This document shows positions 9,941 to 17,029 of a DNA stretch of 64,000 bases, in pieces. The DNA lies in assembly GCA_965220695.1 (NCBI GenBank), contig OZ244838.1:1364001-1428000 (forward strand), given 5' to 3'. The DNA is from UBA9620 sp965220695. Lineage in GTDB: Bacteria; Acidobacteriota; Vicinamibacteria; Vicinamibacterales; UBA8438. The notes under the pieces were generated by a model. It was not told the DNA's origin. It saw nothing but the letters and a program-made list of their open reading frames with translations, and did no database searches. The position numbers were made by a program, and so were the translations under genes. Position 1 is the stretch's first letter; the number at the start of each line of letters is the position of its first letter.

Positions 9941-11050
9941 ATGCGACGCTACCTGCTGCCGGTCAGCGTGTCGCTGTTCTTCATCGCCTGGTCGCCGTTC
10001 ATCGGCCCGCTTCGCGACGTCATCAAACGGGCGCTCGGAGACGCCTTCACGCCAGTGATCGGATTGGGCGTGGGACTGACCGTGCTGGCCGCGGTCGGCT
10101 GGGGCGCGCGGCACGTGCGCGAGCGTCGGCTCCAGCGGGTGGGGGTGATGTCGCTCGCGGTCCTGCTGTTCGTCGGCTACGCTGCCGTCATGCGCACCGG
10201 GGTGCCGGACGTCGACGCCGTCGAACGGATCCACTTCGTGGAGTACGGGCTGGTCGCCACACTGTTCTATCGCGCCATGGCCGGCATGCCGCTGCGGCTG
10301 GTGGTGCCGCTGACGCTGCTGATCGGCGTCCTGGTCGGCATCGGGGAAGAGTGGCTGCAATGGCTCGTGCCCACGCGGGTCGGCGATGTGCGCGACGTCT
10401 TTCTCAATCTCTATGCGCTCGGGTGCGGGCTGCTGTTCGCGGTCGGTCTCTACCCGCCGCAGACGCCGGCCGGGGCGCCGGCGGGTGTGGCCTGGCGGGG
10501 GATGCTGCGTCTGGCGGGCGTCGTCGTGCTGAGCTTCGCCGGCTTCCTGCATTGCGCGCACCTGGGCTACGAGCTGACCGACCCCGCAATCGGAAGGTTC
10601 CGGTCCTTCTTCACGTTCGACCAGTTGGCGGCGATGAGCGCCGAACGCGCCGAGCGCTGGCGGCTGGACCCGCCGGTCGCTCCCGAGCCGTTCGCCATCC
10701 AGGATCACTTCTTCTTCGAGGCGGCCGCGCACATCCAGCACCGCAACGAGTCCTACGAGCGTGGCCAGTTTCGTGACGCGTGGCTCGAGAACGCCTTGCT
10801 CGAGCGGTACTACCCGTCACTGCTCGACCAGCGCGCGATCGGCTACGACCATGTGCATCGGTGGCCCCCGGCGACACTCGACAACGCCGAATCGAACGCG
10901 GCCGGAGCCGAGGACGGCACCTATGTCAGCCCGGTGTACGAGGACCGTGTCATCGTGACCCCGTCCAAACCGGTCCTCTGGACGATTGCCGTCGCCCTGG
11001 CGGGTGTCCTGCTCGCCGCCGCGTCCGTGCCGCGCCGCCGCCGGACGTGA
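9941..11050 (+). CDS. VanZ-like integral membrane protein
   Basis: 369 aa. The N-terminal half has four to five membrane segments with the VanZ signature (RIHFVEYGLVATLFY, then GIGEEWLQWLVPTRVGDVRD). A further membrane helix, a soluble region of about 130 residues rich in aromatic and acidic residues, and a C-terminal helix (TIAVALAGVLLAAASV) ending in arginines follow. VanZ-like proteins act at the cell envelope and their biochemistry is mostly unknown; the large extra domain is outside the standard family. It is the last gene of the plus-strand run begun at 2816. Confidence 0.8.
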   Translation: MRRYLLPVSVSLFFIAWSPFIGPLRDVIKRALGDAFTPVIGLGVGLTVLAAVGWGARHVRERRLQRVGVMSLAVLLFVGYAAVMRTGVPDVDAVERIHFVEYGLVATLFYRAMAGMPLRLVVPLTLLIGVLVGIGEEWLQWLVPTRVGDVRDVFLNLYALGCGLLFAVGLYPPQTPAGAPAGVAWRGMLRLAGVVVLSFAGFLHCAHLGYELTDPAIGRFRSFFTFDQLAAMSAERAERWRLDPPVAPEPFAIQDHFFFEAAAHIQHRNESYERGQFRDAWLENALLERYYPSLLDQRAIGYDHVHRWPPATLDNAESNAAGAEDGTYVSPVYEDRVIVTPSKPVLWTIAVALAGVLLAAASVPRRRRT

Positions 11051-11081
11051 ACATGCCCGGTCGTCGTCACTCGGACAATTG

Positions 11082-11108
11082 TTGACATCATGAAGGCATG
11101 ACTATAGG
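11082..11108 (+). promoter_or_regulatory. candidate promoter and repeated operator for the FitA-like gene
   Basis: TTGACA at 11082-11087 lies 15 bases before TATAGG (11103-11108), with ATG 11120 only 11 bases further on. The motif TGACATCATG occurs twice, at 11083-11092 and 11113-11122, the second over the start codon, as expected for an autoregulated antitoxin. No Shine-Dalgarno is visible, so the mRNA may be leaderless. The spacer is shorter than ideal. Confidence 0.4.
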
Positions 11109-11119
11109 TTCATGACATC

Positions 11120-11377
11120 ATGCCTTCTGCCCAGATCACACTTCGCAACGTCGATCCGGAGCTGTCACGACGGCTGCGCGCCGTCAGCGCCGAGCGTGGC
11201 GAGAGTCTGAACAGCACCCTCTTGCGCCTTCTGCGCCGTGCAGTGGGGCTGGATGCGCGCCGCGAACGCCTGCTGCGGTACGCCACGTGGACATCCGAGG
11301 ATCTCGAGGCGTTCACCACCGCACTGCGCGCGCAACGGGTCGTTGACGAACGGGACTGGGGCGTGAATCCTGACTGA
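11120..11377 (+). CDS. FitA-like ribbon-helix-helix antitoxin, orphan
   Basis: 85 aa. The N-terminal 45 residues are a ribbon-helix-helix DNA-binding domain (AQITLRNVDPELSRRLRAVS) of the FitA/VapB type. The C-terminal tail (DLEAFTTALRAQRVVDERDW) is of the kind that wraps a PIN-domain toxin. No PIN gene follows: the convergent quinoprotein gene ends 13 bases downstream. The partner is therefore missing or lies elsewhere, and the protein may act only as a repressor. Confidence 0.8.
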   Translation: MPSAQITLRNVDPELSRRLRAVSAERGESLNSTLLRLLRRAVGLDARRERLLRYATWTSEDLEAFTTALRAQRVVDERDWGVNPD

Positions 11378-11389
11378 CCGGCTCGTTCG

Positions 11390-13384
11390 TCACTCGGGCA
11401 GCGCGAACGTCCAGAAGCCCATCCCGGACGCGATGGCGACATATTGCCGTCCGCCCACCATATAGGTCATCGGCGACGCCTTCCAGTCCTGGTTGGCCTG
11501 GAAGTGCCAGAGCGGCTCGCCGGTGTGGGCGTCGAGCGCCGCGAACGCGCCGCTGTCCTCCCCGAAGAACACCAGGTCGCCGTCCGTCGAGAGGACGCCC
11601 GAGTAGGTCTGCGCCTTGCCGGTCTGGGCGTAGCTCCAGGCGACGTCGCCGGTCTGGATGTCGATGGCGCGGATGAACTTCTGGTTCGGCGACCCCTCGG
11701 CGAGCCGGACGGTGCCGCCCAGCCAGCTTCGACCCCGCTGCCAGTCCTGATCGTTGCTCGTGTAGGTCATGCACGACTCGTGGGCCAGCAGGTAGAACAG
11801 CTTCGTCCCCGGGTGGTAGCTGGTGGCCCACCAGTTGGTGGCGCCGCGGATGGCGGGGCAGACGTCGGTGCCTTCCGCGGTCGGGTCGCTGCCGGGCAGC
11901 ACAATCGGGCGTCCCGTGTCGTCCAGGCCGGCCGCCCAGGTCTGGTTCACGAACGGCTCGCCGAGCAGGAACTGCCCGTTCGTCCGGTCGAGGACGTAGA
12001 AGAAGCCGTTGCGGTTGCCCTGAATGAGCAGCTTGCGGGGACGCCCGCGGAAATCTTCGTCAATCAGCAGCAGTGGTTCCTGCGCGTCCCAGTCGTGCGT
12101 ATCGTGCGGCGTGAACTGGAAGTACCACTCGAGCGCGCCGGTCTCCGGTGTCAGCGCCAGCACCGAGTTGGTGTACAGGTTGTCGCCCGGACGCCGCGCG
12201 CCGTTCAGGTCCGGACAGGGATTGCCCGTGGCCCAGTAGAGCAGGTTCAGCTCGGCGTCGTAGCTGCCGGTCAGCCACGTTGCGCCGCAACCGCGGCGGA
12301 GCACCTCGGGGTCGCCCCAGGTCTCCGAGCCCGGTTCCCCCGGCGCCGGGATCGTCCAGAAACGCCACGCCCGCTCGCCGGTCTCGGCGTGATACGCGTC
12401 CAGAAAGCCGCGCAGTCCGGTATCGCCGGCGCTGATGCCGGCCACCACGAGATCGCCGACGACCAGCGGCGCGGCGACCGCACCGTAGTGGTCGCGGTAG
12501 TCGGCCATCTCGGCGTCCCACGCCAGTGCGCCGGTGAAGCGGTCGAGCGCGATGACGTGGGCATGGTCGGTGACGGTGAACAGCAGATCGTTCCGAATCG
12601 CGACGCCTCGGTTCAGGCCGATGCCCGGGTCTCCGACGAGGCCCTCGGTGCGAGGCTGCGAATAGCGCCAGATCTCGCGCCCGGTCGCTGCGTCGAGGGC
12701 GTAGACCTGGTTCGCCGCGGTGACGTACATGACGCCGGCGACGACCACCGGCGTGCCTTCCACCATGCGCATGTCCTGAATCGGGAAGAACCACTGCGGG
12801 ACGAGACCGTCGACGTTGCTGCGATCGATCTGATCGATCGCGCTGTGGCGATTGGAGCTGTCGCTGCCGTTGTAGGAGGACCAGTCCACGGACGGTTCAA
12901 TCGGCGTCTCGCGATAGGCGTCGCCCTCCCGCCGCAGGAAATGGAGTGCGCCGTCGGACGTGCGGAACTGCGCGTCGAAGCCGCTTTCGTTGAGGACGGT
13001 GCCGTCGAGCGAGCGGCCGTCGACAAGGCGCAGCGTCCCCGCGCGAGGGCTCGGCGCCCGCGGGTCGCGAGCGCCAGGGGCGGCCGCGGCAGCCAGCGTC
13101 TTCAGATACGCCACGAGCGGGGCCAGCTCGTCGGCCGGCATCTCGAAGGCCGGCATGCCTTTCGAGGGCGCGCCCTCCGAGATGATGGACGCCAGCCGGG
13201 CGGTCGCGCTGGTTTGCAACGTGGCGATGATCGACGCCGCCCGGTCCGAGCCGGCGCCGTCGCCGCCGTGGCACAGCGCGCAGCGCGACTGATACGACTC
13301 TTCGCCATCGGCCGCCAGCAGGCCCGCCGTCGATCCGGCAACGAACACGGCCGCCAGAATGCACGCTCTCATGGTGACCTTCAT
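11390..13384 (-). CDS. cytochrome c-quinoprotein fusion (PQQ-type dehydrogenase)
   Basis: 664 aa. A signal peptide is followed by a class I cytochrome c domain at the N-terminus (haem motif CALCH at 35-39; Met ligand probably in the KGMPAFEMP segment), then a short linker domain and a quinoprotein propeller (RSNVDGLVPQWFF, ALDAATGREIWRY, HDTHDWDAQEP). Classical quinohaemoprotein alcohol dehydrogenases carry the cytochrome at the C-terminus, so this N-terminal order is notable. Its start overlaps the stop of the DUF6036 gene (ATGA). A better Shine-Dalgarno (AAGGT) precedes the in-frame ATG at 13372, which may be the true start. Confidence 0.85.
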   Translation of the reverse strand: MKVTMRACILAAVFVAGSTAGLLAADGEESYQSRCALCHGGDGAGSDRAASIIATLQTSATARLASIISEGAPSKGMPAFEMPADELAPLVAYLKTLAAAAAPGARDPRAPSPRAGTLRLVDGRSLDGTVLNESGFDAQFRTSDGALHFLRREGDAYRETPIEPSVDWSSYNGSDSSNRHSAIDQIDRSNVDGLVPQWFFPIQDMRMVEGTPVVVAGVMYVTAANQVYALDAATGREIWRYSQPRTEGLVGDPGIGLNRGVAIRNDLLFTVTDHAHVIALDRFTGALAWDAEMADYRDHYGAVAAPLVVGDLVVAGISAGDTGLRGFLDAYHAETGERAWRFWTIPAPGEPGSETWGDPEVLRRGCGATWLTGSYDAELNLLYWATGNPCPDLNGARRPGDNLYTNSVLALTPETGALEWYFQFTPHDTHDWDAQEPLLLIDEDFRGRPRKLLIQGNRNGFFYVLDRTNGQFLLGEPFVNQTWAAGLDDTGRPIVLPGSDPTAEGTDVCPAIRGATNWWATSYHPGTKLFYLLAHESCMTYTSNDQDWQRGRSWLGGTVRLAEGSPNQKFIRAIDIQTGDVAWSYAQTGKAQTYSGVLSTDGDLVFFGEDSGAFAALDAHTGEPLWHFQANQDWKASPMTYMVGGRQYVAIASGMGFWTFALPE

Positions 13385-13911
13385 TGTGTCGGGGGACCGA
13401 ACATCCGGACGACCGCGCGCCGATACGCCGCCGGATCGATGGCCGGGTAGCGATAGAGTTCCGGTTCGATCCGGTCGAAGAGCGACATTGCGGTCTCAGC
13501 CGCGATCAGGCCGCGGTCGAGCATGGCTCGAATGTCCTCCTGATCCCGGGCGTGTCCCCGTTCGACCTTCGACAGCGCCTGCGCATAGAAATCGTAATGG
13601 AAGAAGTCGAGACGACCCGCGCGTTCGATGAACCGGCTGCGGTCCCGCCATCCTGGCAGCTCCGGGATGAAGTCGGACGGGGCGGCGAGCTCCATGTTCA
13701 GTTCCAGTTCCTCCTTGAGCGCCGGGAGCAGCCGCAGCACGTGCTCGGCATCGGGTCCGAGGGCCAGATCGATGTCGATCGTGGTCGACCGCCAGCCGAT
13801 CAGCAGCGCCGTTGCGCCGCCGGTGAGGTAGACATGCCCGGCAGCCCCGGCGCGTTCGCCGAGCCGCTGCATGAAGGTCTGCACGCGCGCCGCATCGGCT
13901 ATGCGACGCAT
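13381..13911 (-). CDS. DUF6036-type nucleotidyltransferase
   Basis: 176 aa. The start at 13911 is chosen because family similarity begins there (MRRIADAARVQTF) and it overlaps the upstream gene by 13 bases. The nucleotidyltransferase core is visible: GG at 31-32 (YLTGGATALL) and the metal-binding D46-x-D48 in TTIDIDLALG. This superfamily includes toxins that attach nucleotides to RNA or proteins (AbiEii, MenA) and is often paired with a small antitoxin gene. The adjacent 89-aa gene is the natural partner. Membership of a toxin system is inferred from layout. Confidence 0.75.
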   Translation of the reverse strand: MRRIADAARVQTFMQRLGERAGAAGHVYLTGGATALLIGWRSTTIDIDLALGPDAEHVLRLLPALKEELELNMELAAPSDFIPELPGWRDRSRFIERAGRLDFFHYDFYAQALSKVERGHARDQEDIRAMLDRGLIAAETAMSLFDRIEPELYRYPAIDPAAYRRAVVRMFGPPTQ

Positions 13912-14168
13912 TCTGCCGCTCGCTCGAAACTGACGAGGCGCCGGATCAGGCCGTTGTATCGGGAGTGGGCGTCGTCGGCGCCGGCACGGCGCAGCACCTC
14001 GTACAGACGGTGCTCGGGCGAGTCGAGGGCAGGCACGTCGAAGCCGAGCCGGGTGAGCCGTGGCGCCCCGATGGCCACGACCAGCGCCGCGACGGTCTCG
14101 CGGTCTGCCGACAGGTCGCGCAGCCCCTGCGCCACCAGGTCGCCGCCGGGCAATGCGGACCACTGCAT
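13899..14168 (-). CDS. small protein, likely partner of the DUF6036 nucleotidyltransferase
   Basis: 89 aa starting at ATG 14168 (MQWSALPGGDLVAQGLRDL); the open frame continues upstream, but without coding character. The protein is mostly helical with several Leu/Ala-rich segments and no motif I can name. The 13-base overlap with the nucleotidyltransferase gene points to co-translation, as in two-gene toxin-antitoxin units. The pairing is seen; the antitoxin role is inferred. Confidence 0.6.
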   Translation of the reverse strand: MQWSALPGGDLVAQGLRDLSADRETVAALVVAIGAPRLTRLGFDVPALDSPEHRLYEVLRRAGADDAHSRYNGLIRRLVSFERAAECVA

Positions 14169-14277
14169 CGCCCGATTATAGCCGCGGACCGGCGCACCGC
14201 TCGTCCGCTCCGCTGCAGGGCGTTGCGCACCGGCGCACGTTGAGCTCGCGGCCGTCGCCGATCGTGTCATGCGCCGG

Positions 14278-15285
14278 TCATCTCGACGCACCGCCGGTGT
14301 TCTCCGCGGCGCGCGAGCCGGCGAGAATGTTGGTCAACCCGTAGTTGCCCTCGTGGCATGCGTATTCGAACATCGGGCCCTCGATGCGCGCCATCGGGAG
14401 CGAGCCGCTCCAGGTGCGGACCCAGGTGTTCGGATCGGTGACGCTGAACTCATAGCCGAGCGTATCCGGCCCGAGCCGCGTGAACCGTTCGACTACGTGC
14501 AGCTCTTCGCTCAGGTTGCCGTTGAAGTTCCGGATGAACGCCCTGTCGTTGAAGTGGGTGGTCTCGACGACAAGCGTGTCGCCCTCCCAGCGGCCGCGCG
14601 AGTCGCCGGCGTACTGGCGTATGGCCTGCGGGATATGCGGGCGGTCATCCAGCGGAATGAAGCGCACGTCGTGGATGTGCTCCTGCAGGATGGCGACCAT
14701 GCCGGGTGTCTGCACGATGTGGTAGTTGTTGTTGTAGCCGGTCGGAAACGACGGGATCCCCCGGTACCACAGACACCGGTCGCCGAGGTCGAGCTGCTCC
14801 CAGGTATCGGCCGGCAGGGCGCCGCCCCGCACCTGAGCGAGCCGCCGCGCCTCCGGAGAGGTGCGTCTGGCCTCCGCCTCCGGGGTCAGGGCCGGCAACC
14901 GGCCGTTCGGCGGATCCGTGACCATGGACGTGCGCCGGGTCGCGACGACCGCGGTGCCGCGTTCCATCCAGAAGTTGTTGTAGGCGCCGACGTTGCCGCC
15001 GGCCTCGGTCCGTTGCGCGGGCGCCGTCAACAGGCGGCTGTTCCGGTCAGCCGTCTGCTGCGCCAGGTTGGCCGCTTCCTCTTCGGTCAGGAACTCCTGG
15101 TCCGCCAGCCGTTCGGGACGTTCGAACGGCGTGAGCGTGGCGTTGTTCCAGATGCCCTGCAGGTCCGGATGTCCCCATGGCGTCCGTGGCGCGCTGGCGT
15201 CGGTTGATTGCGCCGCGGCCAGCGCCGGCGTGAGCGCCGCCACCGCGATCACGACGATCCGCATAGCGAGATGACGATGGATCAT
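14278..15285 (-). CDS. exported protein, unknown family (paralogue of 41182)
   Basis: 335 aa. The start at 15285 has an excellent Shine-Dalgarno (GGGGGAGGT) and is followed by a signal peptide ending ALAAAQ. The mature protein begins RTPWGHPDLQGIWNN, and it ends with VRTWSGSLPMARIEGPMFEY and ACHEGNYGLTNIL. The gene at 41182 encodes a clear paralogue with the same order of blocks (PDLQGVWDF, KEFLTAEEAA, EYACHEGNYSMP). No catalytic motif is recognised, but the conserved W, H and C residues suggest a periplasmic enzyme or binding protein. Both copies lie near quinoprotein genes. Confidence 0.82.
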   Translation of the reverse strand: MIHRHLAMRIVVIAVAALTPALAAAQSTDASAPRTPWGHPDLQGIWNNATLTPFERPERLADQEFLTEEEAANLAQQTADRNSRLLTAPAQRTEAGGNVGAYNNFWMERGTAVVATRRTSMVTDPPNGRLPALTPEAEARRTSPEARRLAQVRGGALPADTWEQLDLGDRCLWYRGIPSFPTGYNNNYHIVQTPGMVAILQEHIHDVRFIPLDDRPHIPQAIRQYAGDSRGRWEGDTLVVETTHFNDRAFIRNFNGNLSEELHVVERFTRLGPDTLGYEFSVTDPNTWVRTWSGSLPMARIEGPMFEYACHEGNYGLTNILAGSRAAENTGGASR

Positions 15286-15593
15286 GAGACCTCCCCCCGT
15301 CTGTTCCGGCCGTCCGTCGAGCACGTCGATGGGTGCGAGTACGCCCATGATGGACCTGAACGGGCCGGCGTGCAAGAACACGTGCGTGCGCGATGGGTCA
15401 GCGTGCCGGCACCGCGTGTTCCGTGCCCGATCCGCAAGGCCGCCGAGCGCGACATCGGGTGCAACCGACGGCTACAATCCACATGTCCGGCAATTTTGAG
15501 GCGTTGCCGTGAAATTGTCACGCCGGCGCTGGCAAGGGTCGACGCGCCGTCACGACAGAACCGCTTCGACGTAGGGCATTCCGTCTCGGAACC
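15286..15593. other. 308-base gap with a possible abiEi tail
   Basis: No intact gene is seen. On the minus strand 15550-15576 reads PYVEAVLS then stop, which matches the end of the AbiEi-like protein at 26835 (PYVDAVLS) at both protein and DNA level. This suggests the last codons of a lost abiEi gene just downstream of higA. The remainder holds the upstream region of the exported protein at 15285 and nothing else I recognise. Confidence 0.35.
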
Positions 15594-15890
15594 TCACACT
15601 GTCGGCTGCGGTTCGTAGCGCTCGACGTTGATCCCGTCTTCACGCTTGCGCGCCTGGACGAGATCGTAGGTGGTCTGCCGGCGCAGCCAGAACTCGGCAT
15701 TGGACCAGCCCGCCTTCTCCAGTCGAATGGCCATCTCGGGGGAAATGGCCGCGTGGCCGTTCAGGACTCGCGAGAGGGTGTGACGGGCCACGTCCAGTAC
15801 CCTGGCCGCATCGGTCACGTTCAGACCGAGCGGTTCCAGGCAGTTGTGCCGGATGCTGAGACCGGGATGCGGGGGATCGCTCATCGCCAT
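15594..15890 (-). CDS. higA: HigA-family antitoxin
   Basis: 98 aa. The start ATG 15890 has GGAGG 6-10 bases upstream, located inside the end of the higB remnant. The helix-turn-helix is of the Xre/HigA type (NVTDAARVLDVARHTLSRVL, then NGHAAISPEMAIRLEKA), and the C-terminus ends VERYEP, typical of the family. HigA represses its own operon and neutralises the RelE-type HigB ribonuclease. Here the toxin is truncated while the antitoxin is complete. Confidence 0.9.
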   Translation of the reverse strand: MAMSDPPHPGLSIRHNCLEPLGLNVTDAARVLDVARHTLSRVLNGHAAISPEMAIRLEKAGWSNAEFWLRRQTTYDLVQARKREDGINVERYEPQPTV

Positions 15891-16093
15891 GTTGCCGCCT
15901 CCCAGAAACCCTTCAGATTGCCCTTCAGCGGGTGAAGCCGGTAGCCCGGCAGGTCGAGGTCCGAGGGCTTGCGAGCATCGTCGAGATCGGCCAGGGCGAG
16001 CGCGACGCGGTCCGCCAAGCCGGCGCCCACCCGGCTCGGATCTCCGCGCTCGTAGAGGCGCCTCAGCCCGCGATGGCGAAACCCTCGGATCAT
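15881..16093 (-). pseudogene. higB: higB toxin, C-terminally truncated
   Basis: 70 codons against about 92-96 for intact HigB. The N-terminus is standard (MIRGFRHRGLRRLYERGD, then LDLPGYRLHPLKGNLKGFW), but the strand that normally follows (SVxVSGNWRITF and beyond, intact in the copy at 27831) is gone and replaced by EAATWR and a stop. A deletion of about 22-25 codons has fused the core directly to the higA ribosome-binding site. It removes residues needed for ribosome-dependent mRNA cleavage, so the toxin is probably dead. Confidence 0.8.
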
Positions 16094-16099
16094 GATCAA

Positions 16100-16120
16100 G
16101 TGTACCGGATACCGGTACAC
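16100..16120. promoter_or_regulatory. HigA operator palindrome
   Basis: A perfect inverted repeat with 9-bp arms (GTGTACCGG and CCGGTACAC) around a 3-base centre, 7 bases upstream of the higB start codon. HigA proteins bind such dyads over their own promoter. Conservation of the site agrees with HigA remaining functional after loss of the toxin. Confidence 0.7.
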
Positions 16121-16256
16121 GGAGCAATCCGCACCGTCGACTGACCGGCCGACCTCGCTCCCTTCCCTCGCCTCGACCCAACCATGCCCCGACCTCTTTC
16201 GACATCGGATTCTCCCTCTATCCGTGTCCAAGAAAACTTGGGGCGCCTCAAGGTGA

Positions 16257-16274
16257 GATACTACGAGTGGTATC
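16257..16274. promoter_or_regulatory. imperfect dyad at the hicA start
   Basis: GATACTAC / GTGGTATC, 8-bp arms with one mismatch and a 2-base centre, abutting the hicA start codon. Position and size fit an autoregulatory operator of a toxin-antitoxin operon. No Shine-Dalgarno is present in this segment. Confidence 0.45.
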
Positions 16275-16529
16275 ATGCGAGCGAAGCATCGGCGAACCCT
16301 GGAGAGCATGTGCACGAGCCCGACGCCAACAGGCATCCGCTGGACGGACGTCGTTGCCATGCTGGTAGCGGTTGGCGTGCAGGTCTCTGAACGCTCCGGG
16401 TCAAGAGTGCTCCTGAAGCGGGGTGCGGAGCGGATGGTCGTGCATCGACCGCACCCAGCGGCGGAAACGGGCCGCGGGACCGTGCGTGCTATCGTCGCTT
16501 TTCTCGAGGCTGCCGGAGTGGAGCCGTGA
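16275..16529 (+). CDS. hicA: HicA-family mRNA interferase toxin
   Basis: 84 aa, matching the HicA subfamily that starts KHRRTLE and carries an RWTDVVAMLVAVG helix, then the double-stranded-RNA-binding-like core SGSRVLLKRGAERMVVHRPH with His residues in the active-site region. HicA cleaves mRNA and is held by HicB. The stop overlaps the hicB start (TGATG). It is divergent from higBA, so the 180-base gap at 16094-16274 holds both promoters. Confidence 0.85.
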   Translation: MRAKHRRTLESMCTSPTPTGIRWTDVVAMLVAVGVQVSERSGSRVLLKRGAERMVVHRPHPAAETGRGTVRAIVAFLEAAGVEP

Positions 16530-16858
16530 TGGAGTACAAGGGCTATGTCGCCGCCGTCGAATTCGACGATTCCGTGGGCCGACTTCACGGCTGGGTCGTC
16601 AACAGCGGTCACTATCCCATCGCGACCTTCGAAGCGACCGACGTGGACGGGATTCGACGCGAGTTCCAGCGGTCCATTGACGAGTACCTGGCGTCGTGCA
16701 AGGAGGACGAGGTCGAACCGAGGAAGCCCTATTCAGGCACGCTCAACCTTCGGCTTGGCCCCGACCTGCATCAACGAGCCGCGCTCTCTGCCGGCGCACG
16801 CGGCGTGAGCCTCAACAGCTGGATCAAGCAGGCGGTCGAGGAGAAGGCATCGCGGTGA
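16529..16858 (+). CDS. hicB: HicB-family antitoxin
   Basis: 109 aa from ATG 16529, which overlaps the hicA stop; a GTG one codon earlier is also possible. Residues 1-60 form the partial RNase-H-like HicB fold (GYVAAVEFDDSVGRLHGWVV, then GIRREFQRSIDEYL). Residues 65-109 are a ribbon-helix-helix domain (SGTLNLRLGPDLHQRAALSA, then LNSWIKQAVEE) that binds the operator. The pair looks intact and functional. Confidence 0.9.
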   Translation: MEYKGYVAAVEFDDSVGRLHGWVVNSGHYPIATFEATDVDGIRREFQRSIDEYLASCKEDEVEPRKPYSGTLNLRLGPDLHQRAALSAGARGVSLNSWIKQAVEEKASR

Positions 16859-17029
16859 CGGCGCGGACGGGCGCCCCGACGTTCTTGAGGGGACGGGTCG
16901 TCCAGGGTCGGCGGGGAAGTGGTCGAAGACGGCGTCCGGAATACTGGTCACGTTTCACCGTTCTACGGGGAGATCAGTCGTCGATTCGTGAGCGATCAAC
17001 TCCGAATGTCCCTTGACAGGCGTCCGGCC

